Shown: positions 1 through 8,213 of the stretch, one piece after another | How positions within the stretch are numbered: position 1 is the first letter of the stretch | Layout: the number at the start of each line of letters is the position of its first letter | Assembly: GCF_963663645.1 (NCBI RefSeq) | Contig: NZ_OY760503.1 | Coordinates: 496,001 to 560,000 of the forward strand | Reading direction: 5' to 3' | Length of the DNA: 64,000 nucleotides | From: an uncultured Trichococcus sp. | Lineage (GTDB): Bacteria > Bacillota > Bacilli > Lactobacillales > Aerococcaceae | Notes under the pieces: model-generated | Told to the model about the DNA's origin: nothing | Databases searched by the model: none | The model's input: only the letters and a program-made list of their open reading frames with translations | Translations under genes and position numbers: made by a program

Positions 1-2
1 AA

Positions 3-698
3 GAAAACAAACAATTGCGCATCGGTGTGGAAGGCACTTACCCGCCATTTAGCTACCATGACACAGAAACAGGCGACTTGGTCGGTTTCGAAGTGGAAAT
101 CGCGGAAGTCATCGCTGAAGATTTGGGCGTGGAAGCTGTCTTCGTCGAAACGAAATGGGATTCCCTGATTGCCGGATTGGACGTCAATAAATACGATATC
201 GTCATCAACAACGTAGGGGTCACGGAAGAACGACAAGCGGTCTATGACTTCACCGATGCTTATTTCGAGTCCTATGGCCAATTGGCTGTCAGCGCAGACT
301 CTGATATCCAAACTTTGGAAGACTACAGCGGTAAAAAATCAGCCCAATCCACTACAAGCAATTACGCACAGAACGCCCGCGACCTTGGCGCTGAAATCGT
401 TCCTGTCGACGGCTTCAATCAAGCAGTTGAATTGATCACTTCAGGCCGTGCGGACGGAACAATCAATGATTACATCACTTTCTTGACTTACTTTGAGGAA
501 TATCCAGATTCCACGTTGAAACTGATCGATGAAAAATTGCCTACAAATGACGAAGTCGGCATTATCCTGCAAAAAGAAAACACAGACCTGCAGGACAAAC
601 TGAACGAAATCATCGCAGCCCGCACAGAAGACGGCACTTTCAAAGCAATCTTCGAAAAATACCTAGGTGAAGACATCAGCGTCGGAGCCAACGAATAA
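3..698 (+). CDS. Amino-acid ABC transporter substrate-binding protein (5' end missing)
   Basis: Type-3 extracellular solute-binding protein that would present a polar amino acid, possibly cystine, to the permease and ATPase encoded next. The reading frame is open from the left edge, so the signal peptide and lipobox lie outside the window; an internal TTG at 15 is unlikely to be the true start. The visible part begins at the first beta strand (LRIGVEGTYPPFSY) and keeps the family pattern GFEVEIAEVIAEDLGV, followed by a WDSLIAGLDVNKYDIVINNVG segment typical of His/Cys/Gln-binding proteins. It ends 23 bp before the permease, which supports one operon. Substrate assignment is inference; the fold and role are clear. 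Confidence 0.9.
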   Translation, partial: ENKQLRIGVEGTYPPFSYHDTETGDLVGFEVEIAEVIAEDLGVEAVFVETKWDSLIAGLDVNKYDIVINNVGVTEERQAVYDFTDAYFESYGQLAVSADSDIQTLEDYSGKKSAQSTTSNYAQNARDLGAEIVPVDGFNQAVELITSGRADGTINDYITFLTYFEEYPDSTLKLIDEKLPTNDEVGIILQKENTDLQDKLNEIIAARTEDGTFKAIFEKYLGEDISVGANE

Positions 699-721
699 GA
701 AAAAGGATTGGTGAGTAAATT

Positions 722-1390
722 TTGCAGCATACATTATCCATAATCGAAAACGCCCTATGGCCAATTCTGGAAGCAGGATTTACCGTCACCATCCCCTTGG
801 CGCTGATTTCCTTTGCCTTGTCGCTTGTCCTGGCTGTCCTTACCGCAGTCATGCGGATTTCTAAAAGCAGGTTGTTGAAAGGGCTGGCTTGGTTCTATGT
901 TTGGGTATTCCGTGGCACCCCGCTTTTGATCCAATTGTTCATCGTCTTCTTCGGTTTGCCGAAACTGAACATCACCTTGGATGCCTGGACCGCCGCTATT
1001 CTGACTTTCGCCCTGAACAGCGGTGCCTATTCGGCCGAATCCATTCGTGGCGCGATCCTGTCCATCCCGCGAGGGCAATGGGAAGCAGCCGACTCATTGG
1101 GCATGACGCACGGACAGGTCCTGAAAAGGATCATCTTCCCGCAGACCATCCGGATTGCCTTGCCGGCCGTCATGAATGACTTCATCTCCTTGGTGAAATC
1201 GACCTCGTTGGCATCCAGCATCACAATCATCGAAATGACGATGGTCGGGCAGCAGTTCGCTTCCGTTACCTATGAACCGTTGATTCTGTATATGGAAGTG
1301 GCTGTGGTCTATCTCCTTATCAGTACAGTGTTGACTTGGATCCAAGGCAAATTGGAAATCAGAACTTCCAAATATCTGAAAAAGGCGTGA
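722..1390 (+). CDS. Amino-acid ABC transporter permease
   Basis: Inner-membrane subunit of the same polar amino-acid importer, HisM/GlnP type, 222 residues, the usual family length. Several hydrophobic segments are visible, with the permease signature around residues 125-150 (SIPRGQWEAADSLGMTHGQV), where the EAA loop contacts the ATPase. The start is TTG at 722, supported by GGTGAG at 710-715; no in-frame ATG fits better. It lies 23 bp after the binding protein and 4 bp before the ATPase, so translation of the three genes is probably coupled. Confidence 0.92.
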   Translation: MQHTLSIIENALWPILEAGFTVTIPLALISFALSLVLAVLTAVMRISKSRLLKGLAWFYVWVFRGTPLLIQLFIVFFGLPKLNITLDAWTAAILTFALNSGAYSAESIRGAILSIPRGQWEAADSLGMTHGQVLKRIIFPQTIRIALPAVMNDFISLVKSTSLASSITIIEMTMVGQQFASVTYEPLILYMEVAVVYLLISTVLTWIQGKLEIRTSKYLKKA

Positions 1391-1394
1391 CGAC

Positions 1395-2132
1395 ATGATC
1401 GAAATAAAAAATATCCAAAAATCCTTCGGTGACTTTCACACCCTCAAGGACATCTCGTTGACGTTCAAAACAGGTGAAACGACCGTCATCGTCGGCCCAT
1501 CCGGTTCGGGCAAGTCCACCCTGCTCCGCACCTTGAACCTGTTGGAAGTGCCCGAGAGCGGCATCCTGAAGAACGGCAATCTTGAGGTCGATTTCAGCTC
1601 CAAAATATCGAAAGAAACGATGATGGCCATCCGCAAAGAAACGGCGATGGTGTTCCAGAGCTTCAACCTCTTCCCGCACCTGTCGGTATTGGAAAACGTC
1701 ATCGAAGGCCCGATCACGGTCCTGAAACTTTCGAAAACGGAGGCGACTGCCAGAGCCAAAAACCTGCTGACCAAAGTGGGCTTGGCCGACAAACTGGATC
1801 ATTACCCGGACCAACTATCGGGCGGGCAGCAGCAACGCGTGGCCATCGCGCGCGCCTTGGCCATGGAGCCAGAATTCGTCCTGTTCGACGAACCCACTTC
1901 CGCTCTTGATCCTGAGTTGGAGGCGGAAGTACTACGCGTCCTGAAGGAACTGGCTTCCGAGAAGCTGTCCATGATTATCGTGACGCACAACCTTGACTTC
2001 GCGAGGGAAGCAGCGGACCGTATGCTCTTCCTGGAGGACGGCAAAGTTGGTTTCGATGGTCCGACCAAGGACTTCTTCGAAAGCACCACCGATCCGAGAA
2101 TTGCCCGCTTCATCAACAGCATAACGATTTAA
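1395..2132 (+). CDS. Amino-acid ABC transporter ATP-binding protein
   Basis: Cytoplasmic ATPase of the importer, 245 residues, GlnQ/HisP/TcyC type. Walker A is GPSGSGKST near residue 35, the ABC signature is LSGGQQQRVAIARA near residue 143, and Walker B with the D-loop is VLFDEPTSALDPE near residue 165, followed by the switch His in IIVTHN. The start ATG follows the permease stop after 4 bp. A strong bidirectional terminator begins at its stop codon, closing the three-gene operon. Polar amino-acid specificity follows from the family; cystine is one guess among several. Confidence 0.94.
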   Translation: MIEIKNIQKSFGDFHTLKDISLTFKTGETTVIVGPSGSGKSTLLRTLNLLEVPESGILKNGNLEVDFSSKISKETMMAIRKETAMVFQSFNLFPHLSVLENVIEGPITVLKLSKTEATARAKNLLTKVGLADKLDHYPDQLSGGQQQRVAIARALAMEPEFVLFDEPTSALDPELEAEVLRVLKELASEKLSMIIVTHNLDFAREAADRMLFLEDGKVGFDGPTKDFFESTTDPRIARFINSITI

Positions 2133-2182
2133 AAAGATAGACGATACCAGAGCATCCAAGCTCTTGTATCGTCTATCTTTTT
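2131..2182. terminator. Bidirectional intrinsic terminator
   Basis: Arms at 2131-2153 and 2160-2182 pair over 23 bases with one mismatch around a 6-base loop. The A-tract on the left and T-tract on the right let it serve both the rightward ABC operon and the leftward DUF1599 gene. Confidence 0.9.
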
Positions 2183-2214
2183 GGTTGAGGCAATTGATAC
2201 TATTTTGCTCAACA

Positions 2215-2490
2215 TTATGCTTTGTTCTCGATTTCGATGATGGTCATGATTGCGTAATTCGCCAAATCCATCAGCGTGTCCGTAATACTCTCGTCCTTGA
2301 CTTCGGCCTCTTGCTTGATCAGTTGTTTGAAGCGGTGCAGTTTGTCATCCAATCGGATAGCCGGCATCGTCAACCCATACTCTTGGAAGCTGTCGCCAAA
2401 ACTATCCCCGTAGTCTTTGTTCTTTGCCGCATACAGTTGGTTCAGTCTTTCGCAAATTTCCTTGTGCTGCTCGACTTTCGTCATATCCAT
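2215..2490 (-). CDS. DUF1599-family protein
   Basis: Small protein of about 91 residues from ATG at 2490, chosen because GGGAAGGTA lies just upstream; an upstream ATG at 2526 would add 12 residues without a good ribosome-binding site. It matches the DUF1599 / nucleotide-modification-associated domain 1 pattern, with a helical CERLNQLYAAKNKDYGDSF segment, then RLDDKLHRFKQL and SITDTLMDLANYAIM. In other genomes the family is associated with nucleotide or phage-type DNA modification contexts, but no partner gene is visible here. No catalytic function is claimed. Confidence 0.75.
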   Translation of the reverse strand: MDMTKVEQHKEICERLNQLYAAKNKDYGDSFGDSFQEYGLTMPAIRLDDKLHRFKQLIKQEAEVKDESITDTLMDLANYAIMTIIEIENKA

Positions 2491-2691
2491 CACTACCTTC
2501 CCTTTGAGCCCCATTATTCCTGCCACTAAGCCACCAATATGTCGACTCCATAAATTGATTATACTACCAAATTTATTTTTTAATATTTACTGGGAGTGTA
2601 CTTTGCGTGACTCAGTGTTGCGTAATATAATCAACTATAAGATAGAAGCCACTGCCACGCCGAAATACTTTTAATCAAGTGCGCTCTCTAT

Positions 2692-2750
2692 AAAAACCAA
2701 CCCGAAAATGAAAGTTCGATAGACGAACTCCGTTTTCGAGCTGGTTTATT
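2692..2750. terminator. Intrinsic terminator after ppnP
   Basis: Long inverted repeat: AACCAACCCGAAAA pairs with the TTTTCGAGCTGGTT side, and an inner GTTCG/CGAAC stem closes it. A T-tract follows on the minus strand. It lies about 60 bp past the ppnP stop. Confidence 0.8.
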
Positions 2751-2812
2751 TGTTGAAATCAGTTGGTTTGCCTGTACTGCCACACGTTCACTGCAAACGT
2801 GGTGTTTCAGAT

Positions 2813-3127
2813 TTAGTCGTTTTTGTATGAACAGCAATAGTCCACATATTTCTCGATGATCATCTTGAAGGATGAGTTTGCGGGAACGATATAGCTTTGG
2901 CCTTTGGTGTAGAGTGTGTATTCAGATTCGCCCGGCAGCATGACCGACATGTCGCCGCCCAGTACTTCCATGATTTCTTCAGCATCAGTATTGAATTCGT
3001 ACTCGCCGGCCAACATGAAGCCCAGTGTCTTTTTCTCTCCGCTTTCGAACAAGACTGTTCTGCTGGTCACTTTCCCGTCAAAATACACATTAGCTTCCTT
3101 GATCACTGTAACATTTTTGAATTCCAT
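2813..3127 (-). CDS. ppnP: Pyrimidine/purine nucleoside phosphorylase PpnP
   Basis: Single-domain cupin of 104 residues, full length for the PpnP/YaiE (DUF1255) family, which phosphorolyses several nucleosides to base plus ribose-1-phosphate. Visible signatures are [42 protein letters not shown] and the C-terminal [11 protein letters not shown] segment, with the motifs in the expected order. ATG at 3127 is preceded by GGAGGAAAC. It stands as a single gene with its own terminator. Confidence 0.9.
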   Translation of the reverse strand: MEFKNVTVIKEANVYFDGKVTSRTVLFESGEKKTLGFMLAGEYEFNTDAEEIMEVLGGDMSVMLPGESEYTLYTKGQSYIVPANSSFKMIIEKYVDYCCSYKND

Positions 3128-3177
3128 CCTGTTTCCTCCATTAGCTTGATTATTTTATGTTTGCTTTCACGTATAGC

Positions 3178-3528
3178 CTATTTCCTCAGTATCTTCTCCA
3201 TGGCCTTACCTTTGGCCAACTCATCGATCAACTTATCAAAATAACGGATCTTTTGCATAAGTTTGTCTTCGATCTCTTCAACGCGGTAACCGCAAATGAC
3301 CCCTGTGATAAGTGAAACATTGGGATTCAGCTGGGGCGCCTGTGCAAAAAATGTCTCGAAATCAACTTTATTATCCAGTTGTTGCTGCAGCGTCGTCTCA
3401 TCATATCCGGTCAGCCAGAAAATGATCTCATCGACTTCTTCTTTCTTGCGGCCTTTTTTCTCGGCTTTCTGAATATACAACGGATAGACGCTGGCAAACG
3501 ACATCCCGAATATTTTCGTATTTTTCAT
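3178..3528 (-). CDS. DUF2200 domain-containing protein
   Basis: Protein of about 116 residues from ATG at 3528, chosen because GAAGGGAGC lies 4-5 bases upstream; upstream in-frame ATGs lack such a site. The N-terminus ([20 protein letters not shown]) and [11 protein letters not shown] are diagnostic of the DUF2200 family. The rest ([46 protein letters not shown]) also fits. The family function is unknown. It is predicted cytoplasmic with no signal peptide or membrane segment, and no operon partner is evident. Confidence 0.85.
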   Translation of the reverse strand: MKNTKIFGMSFASVYPLYIQKAEKKGRKKEEVDEIIFWLTGYDETTLQQQLDNKVDFETFFAQAPQLNPNVSLITGVICGYRVEEIEDKLMQKIRYFDKLIDELAKGKAMEKILRK

Positions 3529-3623
3529 GGTTGCTCCCTTCTGAATCTTCCTGAAGCTATTTTTGGTACTTATGATTTTTATTATGCCATAAATCGCAGA
3601 AAAGCTCATCATTTATCAACAAG

Positions 3624-3669
3624 AAAAGCTGCAAGCACATCATCAAATGGATGTGCTTGCGGCTTACTT
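3624..3669 (-). terminator. Intrinsic terminator of the 110-residue membrane-protein gene
   Basis: Stem GCAAGCACATC / GATGTGCTTGC with an 8-base loop, followed on the minus strand by TTTTCTT. It lies just past the stop of the leftward gene ending at 3695. Confidence 0.85.
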
Positions 3670-3694
3670 TCAGCTGTGCCACTTTTGATTTATT

Positions 3695-4027
3695 TTACAA
3701 AATTAATCCCTCACTAAGGAACAATACCACGATACCATTAATCAAAAAACATAATAAAGTGACGATAATGAGCAACACGGAATGGTCTTTTTTTCTGAAA
3801 AGTGCAATCATTTCTGTCACTAATCCCACAAAAATAGCAATAATCCCTGCTATCGCCAAAAGTCCCAACAGTATATCGGATAAAGCAGGATCACCTGCTC
3901 CAGTCATCAAATCGCTTCCTAGTTTTGGCATAAGAACAATATCCAAAGTCCAAATTACTACGAAAGTTGCAAAAGCTCCTACAGAAACTTTACCCGATCT
4001 CGTTTTCGGAAAAAATGTAAAACTCAT
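3695..4027 (-). CDS. Small membrane protein of unknown function (3 predicted segments)
   Basis: A 110-residue protein not recognised as a named family. After a short charged N-terminus (SFTFFPKTRSGK) there are hydrophobic segments at about residues 16-34, 48-72 and 83-106, separated by a FRKKDHS loop, suggesting three membrane helices. ATG at 4027 has GGCGGATGA as a modest ribosome-binding site. It lies immediately downstream of a frame-disrupted RCC1-type remnant whose stop overlaps this start region. Its own terminator follows at 3624-3669. Confidence 0.7.
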   Translation of the reverse strand: MSFTFFPKTRSGKVSVGAFATFVVIWTLDIVLMPKLGSDLMTGAGDPALSDILLGLLAIAGIIAIFVGLVTEMIALFRKKDHSVLLIIVTLLCFLINGIVVLFLSEGLIL

Positions 4028-4028
4028 T

Positions 4029-4212
4029 TCATCCGCCTGCGGTAATGGCTATCACATCCTTCCAGCCGGGCACATTCTCCCTTTACCATAGTTGTTGTCG
4101 CTCGCTTTGACTGTGTAACCGAAATTCGCTTGGGTTGAATTTTGTGATTCCATTGCAAACAAATCCGCATTTTCCTCTCCCTCATTTCCGAACCTACAAG
4201 CAATGATTTTGG
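4029..4212 (-). pseudogene. Remnant of an RCC1-repeat protein (frameshifted)
   Basis: On the minus strand one frame reads ...ESQNSTQANFGYTVKASDN NYGKGRM and then hits a stop. After a one-base shift the adjoining frame reads VPGWKDVIAITAGG and ends at 4029. Joined, the pieces match an RCC1-like repeat (xVxAxGDNxYGQ...WxDIVAIAAG). No convincing start codon or ribosome-binding site is present upstream, and a stop occurs before any complete repeat. I read this as the decayed 3' end of a longer repeat protein. The call rests on a motif match by eye over about 60 residues. Confidence 0.45.
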
Positions 4213-4423
4213 CCAAAATGGAACTTAATCTATTGTTTTAAGGACCTCAAAAATTCGTACTTTGTTCTTCAATTCTATTTTACTGCTTCTAAAATTGTTA
4301 ATCAAAATTCTGCGGGCCAACATAACGCTATATCATATGGATTTGGTTATCCTGAATTTTCGTGTATGATGTTATCAGGATGAGGTTTGGAAATAACGAG
4401 TTATAAGAATGGGAGTGGTATAC

Positions 4424-4660
4424 ATGACACCGTCACAATTATACGTGGTGGCAGTAGTTGTTCTGTTTTTAGCTCTGGTCTTTATTAGTATTAAAAGTTC
4501 AAAACCTAAACGGCTCAGTGTGCTGGCTTCCATTGCTTTCGGATTGATAGTGGCGGGAATTGTTTTTGGCGAAAATAGATCAATCGGCTACAGTCTGTTT
4601 GCAGTCGGGATCATCCTATCGGCAGTTGATGCGTATATGAAATCAAAAAATAATGGCTAA
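4424..4660 (+). CDS. Small two-to-three-helix membrane protein, unknown function
   Basis: A 78-residue protein from ATG at 4424, chosen because GGGAGTGG ends 5 bases upstream; an ATG at 4409 would overlap that site. Hydrophobic stretches cover about residues 5-23, 33-48 and 54-69, with a basic SSKPKRL loop after the first. No family recognised. It is monocistronic and followed by a clean terminator at 4706-4730. Confidence 0.65.
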   Translation: MTPSQLYVVAVVVLFLALVFISIKSSKPKRLSVLASIAFGLIVAGIVFGENRSIGYSLFAVGIILSAVDAYMKSKNNG

Positions 4661-4705
4661 ACAAACTCCTATTAATGAGCATTTTCTTTTATGGCGAACC
4701 AACGG

Positions 4706-4730
4706 AAAGACTTCTTCGGAGGTCTTTTTT
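4706..4730 (+). terminator. Intrinsic terminator
   Basis: AAAGACTTC, a TTCG loop, GAGGTCTTT, then a T-run: a compact tetraloop terminator 45 bp after the preceding stop codon. Confidence 0.88.
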
Positions 4731-4836
4731 AATATAATTGAAGCCAACAAAAAAAGGTGGGACTTATGTCACAACTGCGCTATGCACCCTCAGATTTATG
4801 CTGAATTTTAATTGGAATGATAGTCTAAAAAGACTG

Positions 4837-4876
4837 AAAAAAAAGCGGGAAGCCCTTCACTAAAGGCTGACCGCTT
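4837..4876 (-). terminator. Intrinsic terminator of the OpuAC-like gene
   Basis: On the minus strand AAGCGG...GCC pairs with GGC...CCGCTT, followed by eight T. It is placed 37 bp past the stop of the leftward gene. Confidence 0.85.
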
Positions 4877-4912
4877 CATTAATCCTATTCATTTTTAAGG
4901 ACTTCGGAATGC

Positions 4913-5830
4913 TTACTCAGCCGGTTCGAAATCCGCGAGTGAATCCTCTTCCATATATGTCGGTACCGCTAATCCGATTTTAGCATTTTCATAGCATGGC
5001 CCCAAATTCTCAAATTCATCTTCGTATGCCTCATATTGATCAGCATGCGTAGTAGGCATCCACGGAGATAGCGAAGCATCCGCATCTCCCGTTGCAACAG
5101 ATTTGAACATGATGGACGGATCGACTAGCGTAAGCGTAACATCGTGCCCATGTTGCTCCAATACGATTTTAGCGACGTTCGCTGTGAACATTTCTGAATC
5201 CCAAGGTGTTGAGACCAATTCGATATGTATTCCATCCACTGGTTCCACTCCTTCGGTCCACTCTGCAACAGCCTCCGGGTTCTCTTCCACCCAACGTTGC
5301 GCTAACGCATCCATCTCTAAATCTTCTTCAAAAGATGTCAACAAGGCGTTTTCGATATCCGATACTTCCCAATAGATTTTATCAAGAATTGAATACGCAG
5401 CGGGCGTATCCTCTCTTAAGCCTTTTCTGACAATCGTCAAAACCTCTTGTTCCTCTCCGAAAACACCTTCAGGATCCTCTAGAAACTTCAGGTCCCATTT
5501 AGCGAACATATAGTGCGGAGACCAAGCCGTAAACATAATCGGTTCATTGTTTTTGATGGCGTCATCCACGGCAGATAGCATCGCTCCTGTAGATGACATT
5601 TCTTGTTCCCAACCGGCCAGATTTTCGTACGCAACAAGAGCTTCCTCGTTCAATTCGGTTTGCCCGGCACCAGGCTCAAGGCCTGTAATCTTATAGCCCA
5701 TTTGTTCACTGATGCTTGCGGTTTCGGTTGATCCACCGTTTTCTGTTCCCGCTTGCCCGCAACCGGCCACCAAAAGTGTCAGAGATAGACTGGCAGTCGT
5801 CCCTATTTTTTTCCAGTTCAAGTTTAACAT
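4913..5830 (-). CDS. Glycine betaine/proline-betaine-binding lipoprotein, OpuAC type
   Basis: Extracytoplasmic binding protein for betaine-type osmoprotectants, about 305 residues. A signal peptide ends at a lipobox (LVAGC), so the mature protein is lipid-anchored. The first half carries ITGLEPGAG and FTAWSPHYMFAKWDLKFLEDP; the second carries VSTPWDSEMFTANVAKIVLEQHG and DADASLSPWMPTTHADQY. This domain order is that of Bacillus OpuAC and permuted relative to E. coli ProX. The Trp residues in SPHYMFAKW, TPWDS and SPWMP could form the cation-pi cage. ATG at 5830 is preferred (GAGGAG 11 bases upstream); GTG 5842 and ATG 5839 are alternatives. No opuAA/opuAB lies nearby, so it is an orphan component. 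Confidence 0.88.
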   Translation of the reverse strand: MLNLNWKKIGTTASLSLTLLVAGCGQAGTENGGSTETASISEQMGYKITGLEPGAGQTELNEEALVAYENLAGWEQEMSSTGAMLSAVDDAIKNNEPIMFTAWSPHYMFAKWDLKFLEDPEGVFGEEQEVLTIVRKGLREDTPAAYSILDKIYWEVSDIENALLTSFEEDLEMDALAQRWVEENPEAVAEWTEGVEPVDGIHIELVSTPWDSEMFTANVAKIVLEQHGHDVTLTLVDPSIMFKSVATGDADASLSPWMPTTHADQYEAYEDEFENLGPCYENAKIGLAVPTYMEEDSLADFEPAE

Positions 5831-6074
5831 GTTGCACATCACTCCTCTTTTTGTTGTATTGCTACTCCATCAATTGTATGGATAGTGCACAGAAATTCCA
5901 TCAAGAATAACGTATTTATTATGTTACAGGTTTTTTTTGAATAATTCAAATCCTTTTCCTGATAAAAACGTCAGACCCCTTGATATGTCAAGTTAAATTT
6001 TATTAATTTTTCCTAAACCGAACAAAAAGAAACCCTTTTCAAATAAACTGATCAGCCTGTCTCCTCCTCATCCC

Positions 6075-7907
6075 TCATGCTTCTTCCATCAGCATTTCCA
6101 TGAATTCCTCGCCGGTCATGGTTTCTTTTTCAAGAAGATAGTTGGCAATTTCATGCATTTTCGGCAAGTTTCCCCTGATGATTTCCTTGGCTTTTTCATG
6201 GGAGAATTTAATGATGAGCAAAACCTCATCATCGATTTTCGCAGAGGTTTCATTCGATACGAGTGACGTTACATCCGTTCCCAAATAGGGATTATTGATC
6301 GTTTCCAAAGCCATCATATCGAATTTTTCACTCATACCGTAGCGCGTGACCATCGCTCTCGCAATAGCCGTTGCGGCCTCTATGTCATTTTCCGCCCCGG
6401 ATGTGACCGTATTCAGGATGACCTCCTCGGCAGAGCGTCCGCCCATGTAGGTGATGATCTTGTTCAGAAACTTTTCCCGGCTCATCAGAACGTGATCCGT
6501 GTCTTCCGACTGCATCGTGTAGCCGAGGACGCCGGAAGTCCTTGGGATGATGCTGATTTTATTGACTGGCGCGGAATCGGTCTGTTTCGCGGCAACGATT
6601 GCATGGCCTATTTCATGGTACGCTATCGCCAATTTGTCTTCTTTCGAGAGGATCGCATTTTTCCGCTGGTATCCGGCCAGTATGACTTCCAACGCATACT
6701 CCAAATCGGATTGGTTTATCTTGCTGCGGCCTTCCTTTATGGCGTGGAGAGCGCCTTCATTTATCAGGTTGGCCAGGTCGGCACCTGAGCTGCCGGCTGT
6801 GTACTTTGCTATTCCCTTCAGATCGACATCTTCCGTCATTTTGACAGTTTTTGCATGCACCTTCAGAATCGCTTCCCTACCGGCAATATCCGGAAGTTCA
6901 AGGGGAATGCGCCGGTCAAACCGACCTGGCCGCAACAGCGCTTTGTCGAGAACTTCAGGTTTGTTCGTTGCTGCCAGGATCACCACACCTTTTTCCGAGG
7001 AAAAACCGTCCATTTCATTCAACAGCTGATTGAGTGTCTGGTCCCGCTCATCGTTACCGGTGATCCCTGACAAGTTACGGCTCTTGCCAATGGTGTCAAT
7101 TTCGTCGATGAAAACAATACAAGGGGCCTTTTCCTGGGCTTTATCGAACAGATCCCTGACTCTGGCAGCACCCACACCGACGAACATCTCCATGAATTCA
7201 GATCCCGATATCGAGAAAAATGGCACTCTGGCTTCTCCTGCGACCGCCTTTGCCAGCAGCGTCTTGCCGGTCCCTGGAGGTCCGACCAGCAGAATCCCTT
7301 TTGGCATCTTTGCGCCGATTTCCCGGTATTTTTGGGGATTATGCAGGAAATCGATCACTTCCCAGAGTGCTTCCTTCGCTTCATCCTGTCCCGCCACATC
7401 CTCAAATGTTTTTCCTGTTTCAGATTCAGCGTATATCTTGACATTGCTCTTGCCGAATTTCATTTCATTGCCGACTCCCCCGATTCTCCCTTGCAGCCTG
7501 CGCATCATGAATCCCCAAAATGCGTACAATAACGCAAAAGGCAAAATCCAGATCAGGAAAAAATCGACAAGAGGAGAACTTTCTTCGATAATCTCTTTTT
7601 CGAACTTTGCATCAGTCAGCAGCAGTCGTTCAGTGAGCTGGGGATCTTCCATTCTTCCCGTGATGAAGATGGCTTCCTCCCCTTCATCGTCCAACGCTGT
7701 GAATTCTATCCGTGTTTCCTCCACCAGAACCGATTCGACACTGCCTCCTTCAAGCATTGAAACAAACGTCTTATAATCCACTTCCGTTACCGGATTTTCC
7801 TGCAGACCGGGGGAAATGAAAAAATTCAGCACAATCAGAAAAATTACAGTTGTCATAGCAAAATTCAGCCATTGTTTATTGCCATTCGGGGGCATTTTAG
7901 ACTCCAT
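6075..7907 (-). CDS. ftsH: ATP-dependent zinc metalloprotease FtsH (short paralogue)
   Basis: Membrane-anchored AAA+ protease that degrades misfolded and regulatory membrane proteins as a hexamer. From ATG at 7907 (GGGAGGG 9 bases upstream) it has 610 residues. Membrane segments at about 13-33 and 112-135 flank an external domain. The AAA module has Walker A GPPGTGKT near 209, Walker B IVFIDE near 264 and the second-region-of-homology arginines in LRPGRFDRR. The zinc site is HEIGH near 431, where the usual form is HEAGH; the later Asp ligand region ([11 protein letters not shown]) is present. It lacks the long acidic C-terminal tail of many FtsH and sits outside the usual tilS-hpt-ftsH setting, so it may be an accessory copy. 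Confidence 0.9.
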   Translation of the reverse strand: MESKMPPNGNKQWLNFAMTTVIFLIVLNFFISPGLQENPVTEVDYKTFVSMLEGGSVESVLVEETRIEFTALDDEGEEAIFITGRMEDPQLTERLLLTDAKFEKEIIEESSPLVDFFLIWILPFALLYAFWGFMMRRLQGRIGGVGNEMKFGKSNVKIYAESETGKTFEDVAGQDEAKEALWEVIDFLHNPQKYREIGAKMPKGILLVGPPGTGKTLLAKAVAGEARVPFFSISGSEFMEMFVGVGAARVRDLFDKAQEKAPCIVFIDEIDTIGKSRNLSGITGNDERDQTLNQLLNEMDGFSSEKGVVILAATNKPEVLDKALLRPGRFDRRIPLELPDIAGREAILKVHAKTVKMTEDVDLKGIAKYTAGSSGADLANLINEGALHAIKEGRSKINQSDLEYALEVILAGYQRKNAILSKEDKLAIAYHEIGHAIVAAKQTDSAPVNKISIIPRTSGVLGYTMQSEDTDHVLMSREKFLNKIITYMGGRSAEEVILNTVTSGAENDIEAATAIARAMVTRYGMSEKFDMMALETINNPYLGTDVTSLVSNETSAKIDDEVLLIIKFSHEKAKEIIRGNLPKMHEIANYLLEKETMTGEEFMEMLMEEA

Positions 7908-8213
7908 CAGATGATCCCTCCCCATCTTAAAAAAGAACATTCCGTCATCCTTATTATCTCAGAAAACTAGGATATTACAAAATTACGCAGTCTTTCTAAT
8001 AAATGCTGATCAGCTGCATCTCATGCAATCTTAAATAGCCCCGCTAGCTTGAACCTTACTGGAATATCCAGTCGGGATTCTCGCTTCGGTGCTTATCTTT
8101 TTGCAAGGAAAATCAAAACCACACTTCAACAAACATTTATAGTTTTTGTTTACAAATAGAATAACGAATCATATAATTGTTTACATAACAAATAGAAAGG
8201 GGGATGGGGTTTT
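7908..8213. other. Divergent intergenic region, ftsH / DUF2087 regulator
   Basis: 306 bp between divergent starts. The right part holds the promoter and direct repeats listed separately. In the left 200 bp I see no gene and no convincing structured RNA. Confidence 0.5.
8146..8185 (+). promoter_or_regulatory. Sigma-A promoter flanked by direct repeats TTGTTTACA
   Basis: The -35 TTTACA (8149-8154) and -10 TATAAT (8172-8177) are spaced exactly 17 bp and lie 36 bp before the DUF2087 gene. TTGTTTACA occurs at 8146-8154, over the -35, and again at 8177-8185, at the edge of the -10. The copies are 31 bp apart (three helical turns), suggesting autoregulation. Confidence 0.65.

Noticed and set aside
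1359-1814. Long antisense frames over the ABC ATPase and many other genes
   Set aside because: Shadow frames of well-supported genes; composition and lack of start signals argue against them.
4767-4805. 12-codon ORF with a ribosome-binding-like AAAAGGTGGGA
   Set aside because: Very short, ends immediately, and the following sequence has stops in all frames; no supporting feature.
4913-5830. Novel circular permutation of the betaine-binding protein
   Set aside because: The swapped half order relative to ProX is the normal order in Bacillus OpuAC, so it is not novel.
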